Source: Watersipora subatra
Lineage: Eukaryota > Bryozoa > Gymnolaemata > Cheilostomatida > Watersiporidae
Direction of reading: 5' to 3'
DNA length: 64,000 nt
NCBI RefSeq assembly: GCF_963576615.1
Contig: NC_088711.1
Span: 1,612,001 to 1,676,000, forward strand
In this document: piece after piece, positions 24,901 through 35,152 of the stretch
How the letters are laid out: every line of letters begins with the position of its first letter
Numbering within the stretch: the stretch's first letter is position 1
Translations under genes and position numbers: made by a program
The notes under the pieces: model-generated
What the model was told of the DNA's origin: nothing
Databases searched by the model: none
What the model saw: only the letters and a program-made list of their open reading frames with translations

Positions 24901-27900
24901 ATAGCATACACTGTAGAAATAAACTCTCAACTCATGTATGACTGATATAGTTATAAATACATTGTACCGGCTGACATACTAAGGAGTGTGCTGTTAAAAG
25001 TAGTTTATGACTAGTTACATCTACAAAATGCTATATATTTGTGCTTGTGTACGATACATGAGCTATGAGGACACAACTCCACGAATACTATAAAACCTTA
25101 AAACTAGTAGAGCAATACTTTTTAGCAGTTGTTTCTTAGTCCTATGATAACAATATTAGACAGCAGTGAGATGTCAATACATTAATGAATTACGAGGCTG
25201 CTATATTTATCTAATTTTAAGCAGGCGATTTATTAACTAATAAAAGTAAAACTGTTCATTTAATGAAAAGCAATAAATACGAACTTAATTGTTTATCATT
25301 GAGCAGAAGGATGTGAAATTTATTACTTGAAGGGACAAAAAATATAGTAATCTATACCTTTTCAAATCAACTCTTTTCTTTTAATTCGTTAAACGTGTAA
25401 AATGATATTTTACTACTTCATGCTGGTACTGTTTGAAAAGTGAACATACTAAATATATAAGATATATTATATAACGTAAACTATACATAATCTATGTCTG
25501 GCAAAGCAATCATAATTGCAAAAAAGTCTAAGACAAAATTCAAAAGAAGGTTCACAGTTAACGAATAGTCAAAATCCGGAGTGTATAACATGTAATATAA
25601 TATTGAGACACATTATGAACAGCAGTATGAACAGCAGTATGAACAGCAGTATGAACAGCAGTATGAACAGCAGTATGAACAGCAGTATGAACAGCAGTAT
25701 GAACAGCAGTATGAACAGCAGTATGAACAGCAGTATGAACAGCAGTATGAACAGCAGTATGAACAGCAGTATGAACAGCAGTATGAACAGCAGTATGAAC
25801 AGCAGTATGAACAGCAGTATGAACAGCAGTATGAACAGCAGTATGAACAGCAGTATGAACAGCAGTATGAACAGCAGTATGAACAGCAGTATGAACAGCA
25901 GTATGAACAGCAGTATGAACAGATGACAGAGTTACTTGTGAGAGTGAGAAAATGATATGGTAAATGAGCATGTAGATGGGTGATAGAGATTAGAGATCAT
26001 CGTAGGAAAGGCAAGTGGACTGTATATTGACATCGGATACATATAAATGACTGTTCTTCTATTTTTGTCTGATGAATGACCTACTTATGGCCATCATCAG
26101 TAAAATAAGAATAAAAGCGGATTGTTTGCAGAAGATCATACTGATGTTGCTGTACAGCAGTGATTTGCGTTTTCATGCTCAAATATATATTAATTAACTG
26201 AGTTCGGGTCTCCGCCTTGTAGCAGCTAGGTATGATTTTCCCACTGAAGACCTTACTCCTTCCTTAGAGCATTGATCTACGATCTGAAGATCTTCGAGCT
26301 AAATGAACAAAACCTAAATCTGAAGATAGAAATATGAGTTTCAGCCGATCCCTTTAAAGTCAATCGTTAGTTTGTGGCAGTCAAGCATCTTATGCTTCTT
26401 CACGCCACACATCTACAGTAAATAATGGCATACTCCTGTCTCCACATCGATTTCACATCACCAGTAGTTATCTTTGAAGCAACTTCTAAAAGGCATTACT
26501 TTCAGGAGAGTAGTCTGCTACTAGTTCATCAAAGACATCACTCATGCCATCCAATGGTAGAAATGCAAGACCAAGGAACATTTTATTTCATGCGAACATT
26601 TCTTATAGTAGTCTATTTTCCTATGTTTCTCGGGATCGATTGTCCTACGTAAAAGTTTTTCAGAGATGCGAGTTTGAGGAAATGCAGGTTTGCGAGCTAG
26701 TTCATAGGCGATTTGTACACTTCTTGGAGAAAGTATAGTTTCAATGATTTGACTTCAGTTCACATTAGAGTGTATGTGACACATTGGTTAAATAAGAGAA
26801 AAAAACCAGATAATGTTGTTTCATATAAAAGCATGCGTAGCGTACACTTGCGTGCTTTTATAACTTAGCTGATACATATAACGTACCTCACACATGCAAC
26901 GATCAAGGTACGACTGAACTAATAGGTGCTGATCTACTAATCTGTCCCAACAACTCCACACCCACTGTCTTGGAGCAGGGATCTAAGGCTAATCTGTCCC
27001 AACAACTCCACACCCACTGTCTTAGAGCAGGGATCTAAGGCTAATCTGTCCCAACAACTCCACACCCACTGTCTTGGAGCAGGGATCTAAGGCTAATCTG
27101 TCCCAACAACTCCACACCCACTGTCTTGCAGCAGGGATCTAAGGTGGTATGTGGGTTGTCTCAGTTGATTTAGTATTACCAGTTTTCCAACAGTAACAAG
27201 AACGGAGAACGCTGTCTGTCGCCTTGCTTCTTTGTCTAATAGTCTGATACGGTTTTGTGGAACAATGAACAGCTGCTGCAACTTCATTGAAATCGGCAAG
27301 TGTGTTCAGCCCAATTCGTTGGATCTCATGCTACAGTTGCATTTGCTGGGTTTTCTACTTTTCATTCAGGCACTTCCGCAACATCTAGTATATGCACATG
27401 TACGAGGCCGCTTAGTAGAGGTCGCTGTTGCAGACGACCTCAAAGTATGCTATTGGATGACCTTTACAACCTGCCTTTATAAACAATCTTTCCACACCAC
27501 CCGTTGATTGTATTCGATTTTGTTTTGCTTTTCTTGTACAAAAAAGCTTCATGGCTTATCAAGCCATTTCCTTTTCTTCATAAAATTTTCTGTAGTCCAT
27601 AATAAGTTGTTCAACCATGGGATTTTGCATATCAATGCCTTCAGCAACAACTGTTGAAAAACTTATAGATAACTAAAGTGAACACTAAAACTTAAAACAG
27701 CAATTACAAACAAATCAAACATAGTTTCCATCTTCGTAAACTTATCCCATTTTGAAGGTAACTGAGAAGTAACTATCATAACAGTCAATGTAATGCGCTG
27801 GTTATACAGACAAAAGGTGATCCGAAAGTCGCCAACCTTTTTACGTCACAGTTGTGCAGTAGTTCCCCTGACAATCGGTATTTTACTAGTCGCAATCCAG

Positions 27901-30900
27901 CTCAGATACCACTTATACATGTGTGATGCTCTATCTTCTGTTTCTGTAAGCTGTTTCTTGTTAGATTGGATTCAATTTTTTTATTATTTAATGATGCCAT
28001 GATGCAGGAATAGAGAAGAAGTCATAGAGTAGGAAAGGAGAAGCTGTAATGTTGAAGAGGGTGTGAACATAAAACTACCTGGGCAGTCGGATATTTTTCA
28101 TGGAAAAAGGTTGGCATCCAGAAGAGGAAGACGAAATATGTGTAACCATTAGCGAAGTGTCCAGCCAGCATGGCCCTGTAAAATAAATTCCGGAGATGTA
28201 CACAATAGTAGATAGTGTATAAGCGCTATTAGCCATTGAAATGTAACATACCAATGACATAGCTAGAGCAGCTGTGTTCACATGTTCAACTTACCAGAAG
28301 GCTGGAGCACTCAAAACCTTATGCCATGAAAAGTCTTTCTTAGAATGATCGCTCGTAGAACCTTTGGTTTCTACTGTTATAGACGGATTATTTTTTATAT
28401 CACCATTTATGTAGAGAAGGTACACCCAGCCAAGACCAATCAGGCCTGTAAAGTTAACATGAAAATAGCAGTTAATTAACAAACAACAGATGGTTGATGT
28501 GACCTACATTATGTTGATGTGACCTACATTGTGTTGATGTGACCTACATTATGTTGATGTGACCTACATTATGTTGATATGACCTAAATTATGTTGATGT
28601 GACCTAAATTATGTTGATGTGACCTACATTATGTTGATGTGACCTACATTATGTTGATGTGACCTACATTATGTTGATAGGACCTACATTATGTTGATGT
28701 GACCTACATTATGTTGATGTGACCTACATTATGTTGATGGGACCTACATTATGTTGATGTGACCTACATTATGTTGATGTGACCTACATTATGTTAGATT
28801 AAATTTCGAAAACATGCCTTGATGATGTAGTATGTAATGACCAAATGTAGAGTAATACAGTCATACCTCGACTTACGAGCTTAATGTGTTCTACTACTGA
28901 GCTCGTGTCGTGCGTCAATTTACTCGTGACTCAAGGCACCATTTTCTATATAAAATAACTAAATACAAATTATTCCTGTATTATATTATGAAAAACAGAT
29001 AACACGTGATATTATGGAAGAAAAACATTTTTCAATAATTGTAATTTAGTACCTATGCTAACAAAGTAAAAAGATACATACTTAGTTGTTAAAATCTGCA
29101 TAAAATGTAACACTGTACACTGCATATGCCCATTGCAGTGTACACTACTGTAAGTTTTTACTTTCGAGACAGACATAGAGGCTAACGGCTGTCTGTGAGA
29201 CTTGATAGCAAGGCGTTCGTTACACTAAACTTTTGTCACGCAACAGATGCTTCGAAATTAATTTACAAGAATTTAGCTTACTAAACACTTACTTGAAGCT
29301 AAATTTTAATTTTTTACCAAACTTGATTGAATTTTGTCGTTTTAATTTTTTATTATCTGTTTCTAGCTTCCCTCTCATTACTATAACTTTTAGCCGACCT
29401 TTTAAAAGGCTTTTTCAAACTGGTTTGAGCAGAAAGATCAAACGATGCTGTTCTTGAAAGCAGTTGCTCGCATACTTGGCCATCAAGAACCGGCTTGTAT
29501 CTCAAAGATTACTCGTGTCTCAAGAGAGAGACTTGCTTAAAATTTGACTGGTATCTTGATTTTATCATGCATGCGGGCACTCATATGTCGAGGTATGTAG
29601 TGAGTATCACATTGAATGTGCAGGACTCATGATCAATAAAGTAGTGTAGGGGTAACCGGGGCACCGTGGGCCCAGGGGTACGGCGGACCACCTCCCTTTT
29701 CACTGAAAAAAATTATTTTTAGAATAGTCTTCTCTTAATTTTTGAACAGGATATGATGTCATCTTTCAGCCATAATGTTTTGAAAACTCTGCATGTCATA
29801 TTCAGCTACTGGTAAGAAAATAATTTATTTTAAGACCTAAAAGTAAATTTGAACACATTTGATGTTCAGGTTACTTGACCGAAAACTTATACATATTTTT
29901 GTTGTTATTGCAACACATAATACAACTAGCCTTGTTCTTTGGTATGGTGTAATTTAAAGTCTTCATCATCAAAACTTTTTAAAAACTTATATATATAACG
30001 TTTGCTTCATGTACCGGGGCACCATGAACCATCTGGCCCGGGGCACCGCGGACCATGGTGCCCCAGAAAAACTAATGTTGCTTTTGAGTTAGTATTTTTA
30101 AGCTTTAATAGTACTTTAATATGAAGAGTTGAGTTTCAAAAGAAGTTTTGAGATGGGGTTCGTAACCCCATCTCAAAAGCTCCCCTTAGAACTGTTGCGA
30201 CGTTAATGCTAACTGCAGTCAAAAGTGTGATAGAAGATGGCATATCTGCTAGGAAAGTGTCGCGACACCTAAAGATTCCCCAAGCCACTCTAAAGCGTTG
30301 TCCAGAGGTTGCTAGAAACCATGGCATTGAGAATGCTTGCATTCAGAAAATGAATGCCACAAAAAGTCAACAGTCGTGCTAACAGACACACCTGTTAAGC
30401 TTCAGTTAGAAAAGGAGGCTGAAGATAGGAAGAATCGAAAGAAAAAACCTGGTAAACGCAAGGTTAGTTTTTTGTTGATTGTTGAATAACACACTCCGAT
30501 CCCAACGAAGTAAAAAAATTGTATTGTACTACAAATCTATTTGCAATAGCAGCTATTTTTATACAGGCTACCACACATATAGAGTCCAGCAGCGAAGAGG
30601 AGGCAGAGCTAGCAGTTGCCCAGTCGGATAGCGAGGAGCCAAGCAGCGAACCTGAAGACCTACCCACCTCAGCTGAAAGACCTATAGTTATTGGGGACCT
30701 TAAAGTCTCCAATCATGTTCTAGTAGTAGTTAGAGGAAAGAGAACTGTGAAGCACTTCGTGGCAGTGATACTTGACGTGTGTAACACTGATGACACCATC
30801 GATGTATCATTCTTCATACAGCGCGGGTCCAACTTTATACCCCCAGAGAAAGAAGACATTGCATCAGTTGACATCTATGACGTTGTGATGTCGCTTCCAA

Positions 30901-33900
30901 ACCCTTCTGTTTTGGTGGTACCCAAAGAACGTGCAAGCAATTTTGCTTCGATATTGACTTATCCCCTCTGCTTTAATAAGCAATTTTTTTCGCCAGACTG
31001 TGTCAGAACTATTTTTTAGATGTTGAACACTCCATTGGAGAAATTTTTAGAAATATACGTTTTTATATGGTTTTGTATAATACATATTGTAAGCTTTACC
31101 AAATAATTTTAATAAATGGTCTAGAGCGTTTACGTGGCAGTAGTTTGATGTGTATGTCCACGGTACCCCAGGGTGCGGTCCACGGTACCCCGGGACCGGG
31201 GTACTGTGGACCACTTGTAGAGGGTGCAGAGAAAGTATCCCGTGGCTTGTGTTACCATTTGACAATGTTTTCAGTAAATTCATTATGTAGCCCAGAAATC
31301 AAAGTATGATATGGTAAAGTTTGAGGGCTTTATCTAGAAAACTGTTGCGTTGGCATGAATTCTTGTGATTTCGGGCCAGCGGTGCCCCGGTTACCCCTAA
31401 TATTGTGACTGCATTATCTACACGAGTTTTGGATTTCAAAGGGCCTTTTTCTAGTCATCAGTTCACTGTTGACAGACTTAATATTTATAAGACAAGCGAT
31501 TGGTAAAGCACTTACCGGCAAACCGGAAGACAGAAGGCCAACCTTGTAAGTGAAGTATAAGGGACCCGAACAGGCCTGAAAATACAATTCCGCCGTGCGT
31601 GCCTGATGATATGACACTGTAGACAAAGGTTCTGTCCTTGTCCGACACATGTTGGCCTGTGGCGCTCATCACAGAAGGAAAATGCATGCCTGCACAAACA
31701 CAACCTAGTGACAGTCCGAGTTGGTCATGGGAGTTCACATAGTATGAGTATTCTGAAGGTAATTAGTTTGAAACAAGAGGACACAGGATGTCATATTACT
31801 AACATGACAATTCAAAACAAACACAGACAGTAAGATCCATATTTATACTAAAAAACATCTGTCATAAAAAAACTTCATTGAATTATAATTATTAACACAA
31901 TCAAAAGCTATTTATAGGAGGTAGTGAGTGGAGCTTTTAAATGCACCTCCATAACCAGACAAACCACATGAGCTCGAGTACAAAGTATCAGCCTAAGTAA
32001 GCATATAATGAATAACAGTTTGGTTCCTGTGAGAAAGGTTGTTCCTAATAATAAATGACACAGGAGTCACCTTGAAGAAGGCCTTGAGAGAGACGAGAGA
32101 ATATTATCAGAGCTAGAGCAGACTCCTTGGTGCCAGATCCAAGATGAGGAAAATCTGGAGTGGCAAATGTTATACTTGCCCACAGGATGCCAACTGCAAG
32201 AAACAATGTATCCGGTATGTGGAAGCCCTCATAGCCATATTATGTAATAACAATGCTTGAGAATGGTAGCTTCGACGACACATACCCGTAATAATCACTC
32301 TCTCTGCACCAAACCGGTCAGCCAGGTAGCCTCCTAAGATTTGAGTAACTGGGTAACCCCAAAGAAAACAGGCCATCACAAGACCCTAGAGAAAATAAGC
32401 AAAGTGAAAAAAGGTATACTAGGTATACACCATGCTGATCTTCTAATACACTAAACATTAATTTTGAGTTGCGCCTTCGTGTTTGACACACGCAATATAG
32501 TATATCCAATGTAGTGGAACCTCGGTAAATGTAACGATTCCAAACGCAAACTATTTGGAACTCAAACGAGAAATTCAATAATATTTTGTATCAGAATTCA
32601 TACATATATTTAGAATTCGATCAGCCAAACGTGCATCAATTCGGCAGGATGAATTTGAGTCAAACTGTGAATGAGCATAGACTTACACTTTGTGCAAAAA
32701 CTTTATTTCACTTTTTTATGACCAATTTTCCCAATCATGGGTCCCAAGAAAGTAAGCAGTAATGAGAAGCCGAGGAGAAAAACTGTGAAGACCACAATTG
32801 AGTTGAAAAAAGTAATAATAGTGAAGTTTGAAAACAGAATGCATATTTCATTTTTGTACTATATACCTTTAGGAGTTCATGTCTCTTTTATGTACTGTCT
32901 TAATTTTTTCTGGAATTATATACATTATACTACATGAATGCCTGTGAACACGTAATTCAATACCCTTTTTTATGAAGAATTGAACTTAATATTCGAAAAA
33001 TTTGGTTATTTTTTGTCGGAAAAAATCTGGAACAAATTATGTTTGAGACCTGAGGTACCACTGTATAATATGTAGCGAGTGTAAAACTCACTAACCTGCT
33101 GCTTCTTGTCCCACCCAAATTCATCATACATCTCAGGCATGCAAAGTGACATTGCAGTTCGACACGCATATATTATGACACTTCCCAGAAAGTATATGAA
33201 CATCATGAGCTTCTTCCTCTGACTGAAACATATCTGGAAATGAGCAAAGCCAGTCTATCAAAAAGCATGGAGGAAGTTATAATATTTAATTTTTAAAACA
33301 AATCAATAAAAAATTGAGTTGGTTTAATTTTTTTTCTTTTATCTCCCTACTTGCTTCGAGTTTTCTAAAAAAAACATACAGGACTATTTATTGAGTTCTT
33401 TAATTTTTATTATGTATTGGTGGTACCTTCCGCGAAACATTGGGAGCAGAAATGCATAACCATTTTTAAGCAGTGCAATAAATAAAAAAACAGCGGTTGA
33501 TAATACTTTAGTTTTGTGCCTATAGGCCTACTTGTACCAAATATATAGGTCTATCTATCTATCTCTATCTCTGTAAAATATCTCAAGTGGCCGCTAGGCC
33601 TGTAGAAATAAAATGGAGCATTAGGCATAAAAATAAGATCACAAATAAGCATAGACTTATTTATCTAAGTCTGAAGGATAAAAGTATAAGATCGCTTGGT
33701 CTAGTTATAAGAGAATCAGATGTTAAAATTTCATCGCACGGTTAAAAAAAGAGTGTTTCATTGCACTTGTATTGATTGTGTGTCTGATATTGGAGCCTCG
33801 AGTAAAATAGGATGAGTTCTTAATTACAAATCTATTAAAATCGACCATTAGGTCTTGGCTTAAAATTTTTTGCAGTGTGCTTTCGTCCTTGATGCGTCTT

Positions 33901-34429
33901 CTCTCTGCAAGTGTTTGCCATCCCATTTTCACCATTTCTGATGATATACTATCAAATTTTCTTAAATTGTTGGCCCACCTAAAAGCTTTTCGGTTAATGG
34001 ATTCTAAATCTTGTATACTATAATCAAAATGTGGACTCCAGATTTCCGAAGCGTACTCTAGCAGTGGACGACACACACTATAGTATGCTGTCCTTTTGAC
34101 ATTAGGAGATGTTTTCTTAAGGGTCCGCATAAGCATAAAAAGAGTGCCGTTAGCCTTACGTATGATGCGATTTATGTGTTCATTAAAATTGAGGGTGCTA
34201 GAAACAAGTATACCCAAGTATAAAAAGGATTGCGAGGATATAAGAGAATATATGTAATAGAGAATATAAGAGGATATAGGTACCTATATTTAAATCTGTT
34301 CTACTTAGTTACAGAGATTAAACTCGGGTATACTTACTGAGACCAGAGCCTATCTTGACTAGGCAATGCCAAAGTCTTGGAATATCCATCAGCGCCATTT
34401 TTCACAGGAATGGCCGCTTCTACAGGCAT
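21953..34429 (-). CDS. SLC17A9: SLC17A9-like vesicular nucleotide transporter, 10 exons
   Basis: A major facilitator superfamily transporter. In animals SLC17A9 (VNUT) loads ATP and other nucleotides into secretory vesicles, using the membrane potential. Exons in transcript order: 34338-34429, 33096-33222, 32286-32385, 32071-32193, 31516-31689, 28295-28445, 28079-28175, 24049-24171, 23695-23866 and 21953-22122. All phases join, giving 442 codons plus TGA (vertebrate forms are about 436). The chosen start, Met-Pro-Val-Glu at 34427-34429, is the first ATG in the open frame and gives a soluble N-terminus. Recognisable parts are 'YACRTAMSLCMPEM' with 'FGWDKK' (end of helix 1, with its conserved Arg), 'FLWGYPVTQILGGYLADRFG' (MFS signature loop), 'RLSQGLLQGMHFPS', 'WMPTFFHEKYPTAQPWVYN' and a final hydrophobic 'GNWDYMYAVTGW' region. 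Twelve membrane helices are expected for the family. Introns carry many repeats. It is divergent from HBS1L, with starts 723 bp apart. Confidence 0.88.
22123..23694. other. Last intron of the SLC17A9-like gene
   Basis: AT-rich, with no recognisable element ends. Short open frames on the minus strand near 23299-23487 have no family resemblance. Confidence 0.45.
24357..24748. repeat. 56-bp minisatellite, 7 copies
   Basis: Seven nearly identical 56-bp units containing 'cttatggtttaggctttatc' and 'cacagacttccaggcagatc'. Only a few base changes, so recently amplified. Located in the SLC17A9-like intron. Confidence 0.95.
24749..25614. other. Intron sequence, nothing recognised
   Basis: AT-rich DNA between the 56-bp and 12-bp arrays. 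No exon, hairpin or element terminus stands out. Confidence 0.45.
25615..25921. repeat. Perfect 12-bp repeat, 25 copies
   Basis: Twenty-five identical copies of ATGAACAGCAGT without a single mismatch, plus a partial copy. It is open on both strands (Met-Asn-Ser-Ser on plus, Ala-Val-His-Thr on minus). It lies in an intron of the SLC17A9-like gene on the opposite strand, so I treat both frames as non-coding. The purity points to very recent expansion or an assembly-sensitive locus. Confidence 0.95.
26420..27500 (-). pseudogene. Possible MULE-type (FLYWCH) transposase remnant
   Basis: The minus strand near 26420-26700 reads 'LGLAFLPLDGMSDVFDELVA' in one frame and 'CFKDNYW' in another. These resemble the C-terminal end of MULE-like transposases (AlaFlP.d.v..aFd.L, then a YFe.NYiG motif). 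Further upstream (27100-27480) are broken minus-strand pieces such as 'NEVAAAVHCSTKPYQTIRQR' and 'ENPANATVA', compatible with the region after a FLYWCH zinc finger. Many stops and shifts. No terminal repeats identified. The assignment is tentative. Confidence 0.4.
26937..27144. repeat. 52-bp tandem repeat, 4 copies
   Basis: Four units containing 'ctaatctgtcccaacaactc' and 'cacacccactgtct', differing by one or two bases. Inside the putative MULE remnant and the SLC17A9-like intron. Confidence 0.9.
28490..28796. repeat. 20-bp minisatellite, about 15 copies
   Basis: Units of 'gttgatgtgacctacattat' with rare changes. It starts about 45 bp upstream, in transcript sense, of the exon at 28295-28445. 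Confidence 0.95.
28858..29602. mobile_element. Pogo/Tigger-like MITE
   Basis: The left end CAGTCATACCTCGACTTACG after TA, and the right end whose reverse complement reads CACTACATACCTCGACATAT, form an imperfect inverted repeat. No transposase coding was seen in the 745 bp. A related end is present at 121-270. Located in the SLC17A9-like intron. Confidence 0.6.
29649..31397 (+). mobile_element. Pogo-superfamily transposon, DDE core deleted
   Basis: It starts GGGGTAACCGGGGCACCG and ends with the matching inverted repeat. TA flanks both ends (29647-29648 and 31398-31399). G/C-rich 'ggggcaccg' and 'cggtacccc' motifs recur internally near both ends, in direct and inverted orientation. Total 1749 bp. 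It carries remnants of the transposase head and tail but not the catalytic middle. It lies in the SLC17A9-like intron between the exons at 31516 and 28445, on the opposite strand. Confidence 0.8.
30187..31019 (+). pseudogene. Pogo-type transposase head and tail, core missing
   Basis: A first segment contains a helix-turn-helix (Psq-like) reading 'SVIEDGISARKVSRHLKIPQ', which ends in a stop (TAA near 30379). A second frame (about 30370-30460) gives a Lys/Arg-rich linker 'KEAEDRKNRKKKPGKRK' and a GTTAGT donor. After a TATACAG acceptor near 30566 an acidic tail follows ('ESSSEEEAELAVAQSDSEE'), then 'GKRTVKHFVAVILDVC' and 'PPEKEDIASVDIYDVVM', typical of the C-terminal region of such transposases. 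The DDE domain is absent. This open frame is not a host gene. Confidence 0.65.
32512..33063 (+). mobile_element. Tigger-like element with N-terminal transposase stub
   Basis: The left end 'tagtggaacctcggtaaatg' and right end (reverse complement 'cagtggtacctcaggtctca') form the inverted repeats usual for Tigger elements. From 32737 it reads 'MGPKKVSSNEKPRRKTVKTT', then 'IELKKVIIVKFEN', the expected start of a Tigger transposase. The frame ends at 32937 without a catalytic domain. It lies in the SLC17A9-like intron between the exons at 33096 and 32385. Confidence 0.75.
33723..34228 (-). pseudogene. LINE reverse transcriptase C-terminal fragment
   Basis: About 165 codons on the minus strand with hallmarks of the end of a CR1/Jockey-like RT: 'LGILVSSTLNFNEHINRII', 'KANGTLFMLMRTLKK', 'RPLLEYASEIWSPHFD' and 'LESINRKAFRWANNL'. 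The frame is open to its natural stop, so this copy is younger than the one at 11078-11551, but it lacks the 5' part including the catalytic YxDD. It lies in intron 1 of the SLC17A9-like gene, same strand. Confidence 0.85.
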
Positions 34430-35152
34430 TACCCTTTTAGTTTGAAAGCTTGTACATCACAAGGTTTCATTGAGACGGGTACTCTTTTGGTTAAAAGAAA
34501 CTGTCAGCAGCGAAAGCAAAATGGGTGTGTGTGTATATGTCCCAAAATAAAAACAACCGAATTTTCTACGAATACAGTCTTTTATAATTACCACACACGA
34601 AACTACAGCCCGGGACACCAGTAAACAAATCGGCAGCTTTGCTAACTAGACAAAGCTTGTATAATGCAAATTGAAATATAAATTGATACCCAGCAGATCA
34701 ATATTAAACAGAGCTGAATGCTATTTGCTGCAACTATTGTTAAAAAGATAGAAGAATTTGTAGCAAAAACATAACAGTTAGCTGTTTTAAAAGTATTCTA
34801 CGAAAAAGCATTCACGACAAAAAGAAAAATATTGCGCGTTGTGGCAAGTGAGAGTGTACAGGCACAAAGCAATATTAGCATAATTTCTATCACAGTGAAC
34901 GTTGATTTTTGAACGGGGCCCTTAAATATGTTTTTTTTTGCGATTGTAGCTATATTTTTGTTTGTGACCTCAGCCTATTTCTTACGCTAACATTCTGGTC
35001 TTTTTTTCGGGGACTATTCGATCCTCACTACTCCCTACTTAGTAATTGAGAGTGGTTAGCGAGGAATTCGTGGATTGGTCTACTTGCTTATTTTTCTTAG
35101 ATCTCACCATTTGTGTTACCAATTTACAGTCGAGCTGAGTTTAAAATGCACC
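34430..35152. promoter_or_regulatory. Head-to-head intergenic region, possible shared promoter
   Basis: The inferred start codons of the SLC17A9-like gene (minus, 34429) and HBS1L (plus, 35153) are 723 bp apart and point away from each other. Both 5' UTRs and promoters should therefore lie here. I see no clear TATA box at a sensible distance, no CpG island and no tandem repeat. The promoter role is inferred only from gene arrangement. Confidence 0.5.

Noticed and set aside
25516-25971. 136-137 codon open frames on both strands
   Set aside because: Artefact of the perfect 12-bp array. No splice or start context, and it sits in an intron.
30519-31019. A 166-codon plus-strand open frame that looks like an acidic nuclear protein
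   Set aside because: It lies inside a TA-flanked transposon and matches the C-terminal region of pogo-type transposases. Annotated as transposase remnant, not host gene.
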